64,000 nt of DNA from Pholiota molesta (lineage: Eukaryota; Basidiomycota; Agaricomycetes; Agaricales; Strophariaceae). The translations under genes and the position numbers were made by a program. The notes beneath the pieces are model-generated. The model saw only the letters and a list, made by a program, of their open reading frames with translations. It was not told the DNA's origin and ran no database searches. The stretch lies in NCBI GenBank assembly GCA_014925825.1, contig JACGCK010000009.1:124001-188000 (forward strand), written 5' to 3'. Shown in pieces: positions 35,460 to 50,557 of this stretch (its first letter is position 1; the number at the start of each line of letters is the position of its first letter).

Positions 35460-36860
35460 ATGACTAGCATCCCCAAGGCCGTGTTGTACTACTCACCCGT
35501 TTCTGTTTGGTCTGCTGTCGGTGCGTCGCTGTTGCCAGCGTTATCTTCCTTGCTATCGCTCACCATGACTCCTAATTCTAGCGCGCTTGACGATGTGAGT
35601 TGACGATGCCTTGATGGATCATCTTGTTTCGATGAACTCAAGATATCCGACTCTGCAGCGAGGAAAAGGGATATGGAAAAGATGAGATTGAATATCGTAT
35701 CGTCGATCTTAGTGGGTGTTCTTTGTCGAAATAGGGGTTTTGATCATTGACATCGTTATCAGGCAAGGGAGAGAACTATGATCCAACGTTCCTTCGGCTT
35801 AACCCAAAAGGTAGCAATGAGCTGTTGAAATATCCCATTATCAGCGATTGAAATCCTCGATTGACAGCAACCGTGCCCACTCTGCTCGTTCCGTATGAGG
35901 ACACCCTTTCGGGGGACGGTGACAGCCGATACAAAGCATTAACCGATACCAAGGTCAGTAATTTTGGATTGCGAGGAGGATCGGATTAGGATCTCAAGGT
36001 GTGCACGACAGACAATCGTGGAATTTTTGGACAAGTCGCGCTCAGCGATCTCTCGCACGCACACCACTTCATCGGCGCCGGCGCCTACCTTGACACCTGC
36101 GACAATTGCGGCGACTACCGTATGCAAAGTGATCATTGACGAGATACTGCACAGTGAGGTCGCCAATCCAAACACGCTGCTGTTTGCCAATGCCCGAGAC
36201 GAGGCATCTCTGCAGGTACTGGCGGCTGAGCGCCTGGCCTCGCTCAAGCAGCGACAGCAGGTATGGGCTGGATATATAAGCGAGGCAGAAAGTGGGCAAG
36301 TGCGTGTGTCGGATAAAGTGAAGAAGCTGTGGGTGGAAAAGTTGGAAGCGACGACAGTGATTATAGCGGTACTGGCTGATGCTGGCAAGACACAGGCAGA
36401 ACTGGATGATAGCAGCAAGGAGAACCGTGCGGTGTTCTTCAAGACTGCACGTCGAGCCTGGGAAGTCAACCTTACGGAGGTGCTGACACAGCTGAGCAAA
36501 GAAATGGTTGGCCCATACACCCTTGGTATGTTAAGTTGTCAAGCCATAATTAGACATCAAGGCTAATAATGTACATGTGGAACAGGCGACCAGTTTTCCA
36601 TTGCTGACTTGCATCTCGCCGGGTGGCTCACCCGAGTGGTGAAGCTGGCGGGTGGGACGGGCACTGACGACGGGCAGACGGTAGCGAAGAAGCTGGAGGG
36701 ATATATTGGGGGAGGATTTAGCTTTGCGCGCGACTTTAGGACAGAACAAGCTCGTCGTGAGAACGCCAAAGTGGATCAGCAGACAAAGATTGGGGCGTTT
36801 TGGGATGCTGTGCGAGAGCGGGGGAGCTGGAGGAAAGTGTACGAGAGTGGGCTGTACTAG
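35460..36860 (+). CDS. Glutathione S-transferase-like protein
   Basis: Seven exons (35460-35520, 35582-35594, 35659-35711, 35763-35810, 35868-35953, 36012-36525, 36586-36860), including one of 13 bases, total 1050 bases, an intact 349-residue protein. The N-terminal thioredoxin-like domain reads KAVLYYSPVSVWSAV, EEKGYGKDEIEYRIVDL, KGENYDPTFLRLNPKATVPT and ALTDTKTIVEFLDKSR. The C-terminal helical domain has LGDQFSIADLHLAGWL, the usual GST C-domain N-cap and Asp. At about 350 residues it is longer than a standard GST. A detoxification or redox role is likely, but the substrate is unknown. Confidence 0.85.
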
Positions 36861-36933
36861 TTGTAGATAGCAATGAGACACCACGTGAGACTAATCCGCG
36901 CCCTCCTTCGTCCCCGACCACCACCACGTCGCC

Positions 36934-39195
36934 ATGCCCAACGGCTACGAGAGCACAGACGACGAGGACGCCGCCACCGTCCGTCCCTCCTTCCTCTTCC
37001 CCCCCGCCCGCTTCTCCCCCTCCTCCACCGCCAGCTCCACCCCCGTCCCCTCCCGTTCCACATCCCCCCTCCCCCAGCTCTACCCCGCACACCAGTCCTC
37101 GTCCTGTCCATCCGACTCCGACAGCGAGCCGTCCTCCCCTAGCCTACGCCAGCACCCAGACGCCCGTGGTGGCGCGAAAACAGACGTGCCTGGTGGGCGA
37201 CATCCTCCCGTCGCAGGCCACAGCGCGGATGGCGCGCAATGAGGGCGACCAGGCGCTGGCTCCGACGTCTCGTGCGCCATCCATTCTTTCCCGGCCAGCC
37301 CGTCACCATTGTACGCTCTCTTTTCTTCGCTGCCCGAGTCCATCTCATCCGCCTTTAGATTCTCACCCTAATATTATTTTCTGTCTTTGCCATATCCCTT
37401 ACCCTGCTTCTCATCTACGTTCTCAACCCCGACAAGGAGCCACTACCATGGCGTGCTTACTGCTCGGTCCCCTCTCTAGCCCCTCCCTTCAACCATCCAG
37501 CACCCCCTAATTCGCCACATATCTTTCCAAACATCACCAGCGGACAGACAGTCCCCCCCTTCCCCCATGCCCACCTCGATTCTCTGCCCCCGGCGGGCGT
37601 TCTCGTGGGTGTCTTCTCTGTCGATTCGGCCTTTGAACGCCGCATGCTAGTCAGGACAACATGGGCCAGCCATCCCCGCAGTCGCGATGGCGCCGGCGCT
37701 GGCGACGAAGGTGTTGGCACCTCGCGCACCCTTGTGCGTTTCGTACTAGGCCAGCCGATGAAAGAGTGGGAACGTAGAGTCAAATTAGAGATGGAGAGTA
37801 CGTCTCGGTATTTTTTTATTTCTCCCAAAATCCGTACTTATGTTTTTTTCGCCAGTGTACAACGACATAATCATCCTCCCTATGGACGAAAATATGAATG
37901 GCGGCAAGACGCACAAGTTCTTCTCGTGGGCCTCGCTCAATGCATGGGTACCGCCTATCTATAGAAACTCCACCGTTCCCCCACCAAGCTTCTCTTACTC
38001 AAACTCGACATCAACGCCTCCTTCTCTCGCACCACACGATCCCTTCCTTGCATGGCAAGATATTAGTTCTGGCCAGGCAAAGCCATGGGTCCGACCTGAT
38101 TTTGTCATCAAAGTCGACGATGATGCTTTCGTCATGCTCGCTGAGCTTGAAGCCCGGCTCCGCCTCGAGCTGCATTCGAACCCATACAATGACAGTACAA
38201 TCAATGCGCAGCAGCCAGACGCCAAATCCGCCCCGGCCTCCACATCTCCTATTCAATCGTCTACCCTTGCAAGGCGACAGGCCTCCGCCGAGGATGATCC
38301 CCTGATCTATTGGGGCTATCTGGTCACGAACCGGTTGCACATGTTCATGGCGGGCGAGCTGTATGGGCTGAGTTGGAGTCTGGTTGATTGGGTGGCAAAA
38401 GACCCCACTGTGCAGACGCTTACCCGGGGTGCGGAGGATAAACAGACGGCCAAGTGGATGCGCGCGCACCCACGCGCGTCTGACGTCAGATGGACCAGTG
38501 AACGTTGTTGGATATATGACCATCCTCGTTCGGGCACAGTGTAAGTCATTATTTTTCGATAAAAGCTATAATTAACCTGTTTTGTCTTTTTTTTCTTATC
38601 TAAAGGTATTCGCATGGATTTCTTTTCCCTTCCGAGGTGGGCAGGGTAAAGCGCAGTATGGTGGCCGAGCTGGAACGAATGGCTCAAGCCAATTCTAGTC
38701 CCACGTCCACTGTCGCTCTAATCGGCGGTAGCACGCCCGCGTCATGGAGCCATTCGAGCGTGTCTACGTTTGGTGTACGCTACACACCGCCTGTACCGGA
38801 TCTGTCGCCTTCGCATAGCATAGAGGCGCTAGTGGAAGGCAGCGACATGTCGCTGCTGCGCGAAGGTCCGTGTTGGCATCATCCTACTGATTTCTCCGAC
38901 GGCGTGTTGACATGTATCTTTCTCTCCTTCAGGCAGTCCGATGACACCCGCGTATGCATGGAGCCATCGCGAAGGCCGCCGCGCGCGCTACGAGGGCTAT
39001 CGCGTGGGTGGGACGGTCGTCGTGCATTTCATCAAGAAAAATATGTGGTATCTGGAGACGGCGCTCGCGCTGCTCGAGGGCGAAGAGGAGTCCGAGGCCG
39101 AGCGCTACGAGGCGGGTCGGACGAACGAGCTCCCGTCTGCGCACCCGCAGGTGTACAGCCGGCGGAGGCGCGATGGCGGAGGTGTGCACTGGTAG
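36934..39195 (+). CDS. Glycosyltransferase family 31 (beta-1,3-galactosyltransferase-like), type II membrane protein
   Basis: Five exons: 36934-37310, 37359-37797, 37856-38540, 38606-38865, 38933-39195. A Ser/Pro-rich cytosolic N-terminus is followed by a basic patch (RRLVRHPFFPGQPVTI), one membrane anchor (ILTLILFSVFAISLTLLLIY) and the lumenal GT31 domain. That domain has VLVGVFSVDSAFERRMLVRTTW, NDIIILPMDENMNGGKTHKF, the metal-binding VIKVDDDAFV, YWGYLVTN, GELYGLSW and ERCWIYDHPR. It should act in the Golgi on secreted glycoproteins or glycolipids; donor and acceptor are unknown. The frame shifts once in the N-terminal region near 37143, and one C makes the coding length 2025 (674 residues). 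It starts the GC-rich block. Confidence 0.88.
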
Positions 39196-40028
39196 GAAAA
39201 GAGGGATTCGAATTTGAACTTTTATTTTATTTTTATAATTGGCTCTTTCTTCCTCCTTGGGGCCACACCTATACGGACACTTTTGCTTCGCCACTATCAG
39301 CAGCCATTCACCCCATCCCACACTCGATACCAGCACCCATTATCCGCAGTCTTTACCCTGGCACGCCGTTCCCGTTCCTTACCAATATCCAATTATCTAT
39401 GAGGCCAGGGCTCGTTGTTTCTCTTTTTTTTTTCGCGCCGTGCCTCCCCCCAACAAATGTACTTTATTATGCCGCCGTTTGACGGTCTTGTTAACATCCT
39501 TTTCGTGATATCATCCAACTTTCGGGAAAGAGAGTACCGCCATAACCTGTAAATGGGCGCGAATGTTGGTGTTGGCTGACACCAGGGATAATTGTTTCTG
39601 TACATACTTATACCATCCATATCATTGAATCTCTTCTTGCATACAACTTACAAGGGTCTTATATTTTAACAGTCGTAGTGGAATCGAACAACAGATAATT
39701 ACATGGTGGACGCCGGTATACATCATTGCTTCACTGAATACGATTCAACATTGGCGTTGTATATGCAAATTCAAAACTAGATAACATACGACAATTGTGG
39801 GTATATACATACAGGATGGATAAAGCATACTCTAAAGTGTGTGCGTGTGCAATAGTAAGTCTGGGTATGTATAGAAACTTGGTGTTCTAAATCTCTACAT
39901 GTGTCAGCCATATCCCAATGTCAAGCGTCAGTGTGTCGTGCCAAGAACGGTCGTAAGAGTAGCGTGGTATGATTCATGAGGCAGTCCGAGCGTATTCCAG
40001 GTTGTGTAACTGAGCCCTATTCAAAGGC
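39196..40028. other. Intergenic, convergent 3' ends
   Basis: 833 bases between convergent GT31 and ABC transporter genes. Composition drops sharply to AT-rich compared with both flanking genes. No gene is visible. Confidence 0.5.
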
Positions 40029-42495
40029 TTACAAGAAGGCGCGGGCCTGCAGCATCCATATCCGCGCGTACTCGCCGCCGCGGCAATGAGCTGGTCGTGC
40101 GTGCCCTCTTCAACGATGCGCGAGTCGTCCATATACCTACATCAGCGTCAGTCGCGTGAGACGACACCATAGGAAGGAGGCTTACAGGATGCGGTCGGCG
40201 TGGCGTGTCAGATTGCCGAAGCGGTGCGAGGAGAACACCATGGTTTTGTTGCCGCGCAACTTGCGCAAGCGCTCAAAGAGGTCTGCAAACGTATGAGTAC
40301 AAAGATTGGTTGCCAGATTTCGAGACGCCGTACCGTGCTCTGCGGTTGGATCTAGACTCGCAGACGGCTCGTCAAAGAGCAGCAGTCCCACACTCTGGTC
40401 AGACACGACAGAGCGCATGAACGTCCGTGATCTATGAAAATAAAATAGCCAATTCAACACCCAAAAATCCAGACCACAAAGCAATTCGCTGCATTTGTCC
40501 CCCACTCAGGCCTCTACTGCCCACGCCTCCGGTGGCACCGCCCTCGCTCTGTGTCTGCGCGATGCCAGCCGCTGCACGCACGGCCGTAAAGTCGACGACG
40601 CGACCGTCCTCGTGCATGCCTTCCGGCATTGCGGAGTAGTAGTCCCGCACGGGAGGTTCGAGGTAGGTGTCGTACGCCTCGGGCAGGCGCGTGATAAACG
40701 CGTCGGCGCCGCCGAGCTGAGCTGCGCGCTCGACTTTGGCGCGATCCTCTGCGTGTGCGGGGTCGCCCAGCGCGATGTTGTCGTGGATCTGGTGGTGAAT
40801 GGTGAGTATTCGCATTGAAAGAGAGAAGATGGGCTTACAGAGAGTGGAAAGTGGGTATAGTCCTGGAAGAGGACGGTGATAGCACGACGGAGGTCAGCGA
40901 GGCGCAAGGTCTTGATGTCGATGCCATCGATGAGGATGGTGCCCTCTATGGGGTCGTAGAGGCGCGCGATGAGCTTGAGGATGGTGCTCTTGCCGGAGCC
41001 ATTGTTGCCAACAATGACCTGCGCTCAATGAGTCCCAGTCAAAATTGTCTGAATGGATAGACGGACGTACACAGAGTTGCCCGCGCTCTATTTTGAAGCT
41101 GACGTTGCGCAGCGCGTATGCTGGCTGCCGGGTATATAAAGCTGACGTCGCAGAACTCGACGCTGATGCCATGGGCAAGGGTTGGTCGTTCTCGGGAAGG
41201 GCGTGCCGAGCAGCGCCTCGTCGGTGTTGGTGTCGTCATCGCGAGGATGGACTTTGACGCGGTTGGGTATAGTGGCGAGCTGGTATAGCTGGCGGACGGC
41301 AAGGAGACGGCCGCTGATGGAGCCTGTCTCGTCGAGGAGGGCAAAGGCCTTGTAAGTGAAGGCTTCTGTGGTGGTGGTGATGAGGTTGAGCGAGGCAAGG
41401 GAAAGGGGTATAGAGGCGGGCTTTTGGACTGCGCGGAGGGCGAAGACAACCTAGAAAGCGTCAGCAGGGTGTGTGTGTGTAGAGGCAGAAGGACGCGGCA
41501 GACCTGTGGAAGGGCGCGGAGGAATTCTTGAAAGAGGATGCCAGAGGCAAAGGAGGTGCGGTTGCGGCGATCTTCGAGCATGAGCTCGAAAAAGTCGCCT
41601 GTGCGGTCGCCCAGGCGGGCCACGGCGTCGCGGTATTCTGGAGGGGGTGTTAGTCGGGGCGATGGGCAAGGAAGAGAGGGCTACGGACGGGCGAGAAGGA
41701 AGGGCGCGAGCCACCTGCGACAATCTCCTTGCGATGGTCGGGGTCGCTGACGGTGGCTTTGAGGCCCTCTGCCTTGATGTAGTCCTTGTCTGCGGTGGTG
41801 GCGACCCAGACGCCATCGCGGGCAAAGTCGTTGTGGGCCTTGTTCCACTGGAAGAAGGCGGTGGTGCAGCAGAGGAGGATGAGGAGGGGTGCGTCTGGGT
41901 GGTTGCGGAGGACGGCGTAGAGGACGGAGAGCTGGGAGAGGAGCTGGATGGCGGTGGAGAGGACGCGGAGGGCGACGGCGATGGCCTGGTAGGCGACGGT
42001 GGAGTGGGGGGTGTTGAAGGACTGCTCGAGCTGGCGCTGGACGGCGGGGTCGTCGTAGGTGGGGACGTCGAGACGGACGACGGCGGCGAAGATGTGGAGG
42101 GAGTAGTAGGAGCGTATGCGGCGGTGGAGGGGGTTCTGGACGGCGATCTTGAGGTGGCGGAGGAAGTGCTTTGCGGCGGAGGAGAGGACGATGCCGAGCA
42201 TGGTGGAGACGAGGAGGTGGGTGTCGACGGTGCGGTGGTCGACGGCGGTCTGGAGGATGTCGAGGAGACGGGCGCTGCAGGCGAGGTGGACGGCGGGGAC
42301 GAGGGCATCGAGGAGGTGGAGGGCGAGGGCGGCGAGGAGGAGGGGGCGGATGGCGGCGATGGCGGCGATGTCTGCGAGCATGCGCCATAGGTAGGGGAGG
42401 GCGTCGAGGGACGCGTGGAGGGGCGCGCGGCGGGTGCGCTTTGGGGGATTGTCCTCGTAGAGGCGCCAGACACCAAAGGCGGATGTGGAGATCAT
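40029..42495 (-). CDS. ABC half-transporter (exporter type, TMD-NBD)
   Basis: The N-terminal half is a membrane domain with several hydrophobic helices ([57 protein letters not shown]). The C-terminal half is one ATPase domain: Walker [11 protein letters not shown]-loop LFQDYTHFP, signature [15 protein letters not shown], Walker [18 protein letters not shown] and H-loop [15 protein letters not shown]. The family end [21 protein letters not shown] needs one G near 40079. The NBD start is in three frames between about 41117 and 41197; four one-base additions give [15 protein letters not shown] then [18 protein letters not shown]. Half-transporters dimerise. Localisation and substrate are not evident, and an ATM1-type mitochondrial exporter is unlikely because no presequence is seen. 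Confidence 0.85.
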
Positions 42496-42518
42496 GGTGG
42501 TTCTAGTACATGACGTCA

Positions 42519-44399
42519 CTACTGGTACTTGTCCTTGTATATCCAGCCGAGGCCGAGGTCGCTCTGGCCCTGGCCGACGGCCCGCCGGTACCACTGGGCC
42601 GCGCTCCGCTTGTCCTTCTTGCAGCCCTTCCCGTTCGCGAGACAGTAGCCCAGGTCCGCCTGCGCGTCCCCGTCCCCCAGCTTCGCCGCCACCGCGTAGT
42701 AGCTCACCGCCATCTTCTGGTCCTTCGCCACGCCCCAGCCGTGGAAGAAGCACTGGCCGACCTCGTAGATCGCGAGCACCAGCTCCGTCTCCACCACCCC
42801 CGCCTCCCCGTCCCCACCGGCCCGCCGCAGCCGCTCCAGGTCCACCACCGCGCACTCCGCCGCCCGCATCAGCCACCGGAACGCCATCTTCTCGTTCTTC
42901 ACGCACCCCCATCCGTGCCGCAGCGCCAGCCCATACATCAGCATCCCCACCCCGCACCCCCCGTCCTCCTTTGCCGACCGCTCAAAGCACCGCGCAGACT
43001 CCCCCAGCCGGTTCGCCTCGTGGTGCTGGATCCCCAGCTGCAGGTACTCCTGCGGCGTCCGCGGCCCCTTGCTCACCTCCACCGCCTTCTTCTCCGGTGC
43101 CGCCTTCGCCTCCTCCTTCCCAAAATTATCCCCCGTCGGCGACGCCACCGGACTAGTGTACTGGTAATACGAATACTGCGAATACAGCGAGCTCGCAGGC
43201 GTCACCGTCCGTCCACCCCCCGCGTCTGCGCCGCACTCGGATGCAGACTCCCGTTCCCCTCCACCCGCCCCGCGTTCCGCTCCAGCACTTTCTGTTTCTG
43301 CGCGTGCATGTCCGCCGGCAGCTGCGGCGTCACCCGCTCCCCCACCGCCGCGCTACCCACCCCCGACTCCCGCACCGGCCGTGAAAAGTTTGTCAGCGGC
43401 CGCACCACCGCCCCCGTCCGCCCCGCGCCTTCCCCTTCTGCCCCGCCACCCAGCTGCCCCAGTGCGTCTTGCATCCCTCCGGGCGGCATGTAGTAGTCCG
43501 GCCGCCGCACCGTCGACCCTGTCGCCGTCGACGTCCACGAGTCCCGCAGCGCCGCCCCCTGCGCCCTGTTGCTCGCGTACTCATTCTCCTCGTACCCATA
43601 CTCAGAGTATCCAGAGTACCCAGACGGCGCCGGCGACGTGGGGTCCGCGCCCTGGAACGGGAACTCCAGCCGCCGCGCCTCCTTGCTCGCGTCTGTGGGA
43701 GACCGGGCCGCGCCAGAGATCGTCGATGACCGCGTATCGTCCCACTCCGACTCCGACGCCGTCGCCAGCGAGTCCCGCGAAAAGTCCCCGTGCAGCAGCG
43801 GCGAATGCAGCGCCCTCAGCCCGCTGTCGTTGCCCGGAACGTCGATCCGCAGGTTCGAGAGAAGGCGCTGTGGCGGCGGCGGGGGCCGCAGACTGGCATC
43901 TGTGTTGTTATTTGTAGTAGCCGTAATATATGCATGTGAATTTGAATGCGAGGGCCCGGCTTGCTCGCTGTAGGCAGATGCGTACGACGACCGCGCCGAG
44001 TCGGCCTCCTGGAACGCCCCCGACTGCCGTGGCGTCCCTGTGTAGTTGTAGTCGTACGCCGACTCTGCGTCCGCGTCCTCGTCCTCGTCCACACCATCGT
44101 CGTATGCGCTGTAGGCGTCTGCGCGCCAGTCGGCCTCCTCGTCCTCTTCGCGGATAACGCGGGCCTCGCCTCCGCGCTCTGCACCGCAATGCGCGGGGTG
44201 TGCGGTGATTCTGGCTGATGCTCGTTCGTTTGTTGTTCCTGCTGCTGCTGCTGATCCTGCTCGCGGTGGTATTCCGTGCGCGCCGCGACGATGCGCGCCG
44301 CACGAGGGACGTGAGCGGCGACTCGGCGTGCGGCGCGAGCCTGATGGGCCCGCGCGAGCTCCGGATGTACGAGATGGGGACCGGGCCTGCTTGTGCCAT
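42519..44399 (-). CDS. Sel1-repeat (HCP-like) protein
   Basis: The C-terminal 200 residues hold four to five Sel1 repeats: YLQLGIQHHEANRLGESARC, MLMYGLALRHGWGCVKNEKM, AIYEVGQCFFHGWGVAKDQK and DAQADLGYCLANGKGCKKDK with WYRRAV. The N-terminal part is long, disordered and Ser/Gly/Tyr/acidic-rich (RSSYASAYSEQ, SGYSGYSEYGYEENEYAS). Sel1-repeat proteins scaffold ER-associated or cell-wall regulators, such as Skt5-type chitin synthase activators. I cannot say which this is. The long N-terminal frame stops at 43202, and the repeat domain continues in another frame (43205 down); one G near 43222 joins them. One or two more breaks are likely near 44100-44300, where a Gln-rich stretch lies in a third frame. 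The start is tentative. The gene is tandem with the ABC transporter, 23 bases apart. Confidence 0.75.
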
Positions 44400-45614
44400 T
44401 CGATCACGTTCTGCGTGGTGGGAGAAGGGGGTATATGGTTCGTGCGCTGTGTCCAGGTGTGTGGGTTGCTTATGGATGTGCCGGAGATCGGGGGCGCTGC
44501 GCGGACAAGGAATGGCGGTCGTGTGCTGCGGGTGGCGTTGGTGATTGGGATGGGGACGAATGCAGGTCGGGGAGATGGAGATGAAGAGAGGAGAGAACGG
44601 CGTTGGCTTGGCTGCCTTGGTTGAGCTGCTTAGCTATCCGGCGTCCGCACTTCGCAACAAGTGACAAACCACACTCGTAGTCATCCCCACGACTTCGTGT
44701 CCGCCTTCCATGCTACTGTTCCTCCTCGCCAGGTTCAGTGCAGCGAACAGGGCCTTGGAACGCGATTAGTGCTGCATTATTACGGAATCGGCCTCTCGCT
44801 GCATTGTCGTCATCTGCCAGCGTCCAGGCTTCGCGTTGTCATGAGACCACCCATGCTATTTTATTTTCTGCCTTTTGTCATACATACATCGCCTTGTAAA
44901 CTTTCCATTTCGTCCCATATTCATAATAGCTTCTCCCAAAATTTGGTATGGAGGTGGGCAGACATGACAAGTACCATCGGTGTCAGCTTATATCGATGAT
45001 CTTTGATACGCGAGAGAAATCCTCTTGGAGGGATTCCGGTGGAGACAGAGAATGGTCGCTTGAGAAGGTCTTATATCACGTAGAATGCTAGAAAATTCAG
45101 GATTCAAAAACTCAAGCACTAGGTCATGAAAGAAAAAAAATGGTCGGGTTCCGAGGCATGAGTAGTTTATCCAAGATATGTAAACAGCCTCCTGGATTTC
45201 TCAAAAAGAAACCAATACATACATCCATATTTTCGAGGGATAGAGCACATGGTACCGAGAATGAACGCAGATTGCAAAGGCTGTAACTTTGAGATTAATG
45301 GCCGCGTCGCTACAAAGTAGCAGCGACGAGACCGCAAGTCATTGCCTTGGCCGTCGATCAGCTGCGGCGCTCCCGCCGCATCCATCATCCAGCGCGATGC
45401 CGCTGCGTATTTACTGCCGAACGCGATCACCTCAAGCACTTTCTCCAATACGCATGCTGTGATTAATATCGAACGATCTACATAAATAGATGGGTAAATG
45501 GTGTGGATATTGAAGATGAGAATAATAATGTCGGATGCAAGTACAGATAGAATGGAAGGGGAAAAAATACATGGATGGGCATTGTATGGGGTATCTTATT
45601 AGCGAGGCCCCACC
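44400..45614. other. Intergenic
   Basis: About 1.2 kb between the Sel1-repeat gene start and the PRP16 stop. GC content falls from the left side to the right. A 93-residue minus-strand frame at 45167-45448 has no recognised similarity and poor context. No RNA gene was found. Confidence 0.5.

Positions 45615-50557
<4,943 letters not shown>

Noticed and set aside
36800..37510. Pro/Ser-rich plus-strand frame overlapping the GT31 5' end
   Set aside because: The GT31 N-terminus and membrane anchor are explained by the other frames plus one intron (37311-37358) and one missing base.
41647..42390. Plus-strand 247-residue frame rich in Gly, Glu and Asp
   Set aside because: It is the reverse of the ABC transporter membrane domain; its composition is an effect of high GC and it shows no family features.
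42485..43493. Plus-strand frames of 223 and 327 residues rich in Pro, Arg and His
   Set aside because: They are antisense to the Sel1-repeat gene, whose repeats are clearly recognisable on the minus strand.
45167..45448. Minus-strand 93-residue frame near the PRP16 3' end
   Set aside because: No family, no partner exons and no convincing context; kept only as a note in the intergenic entry.
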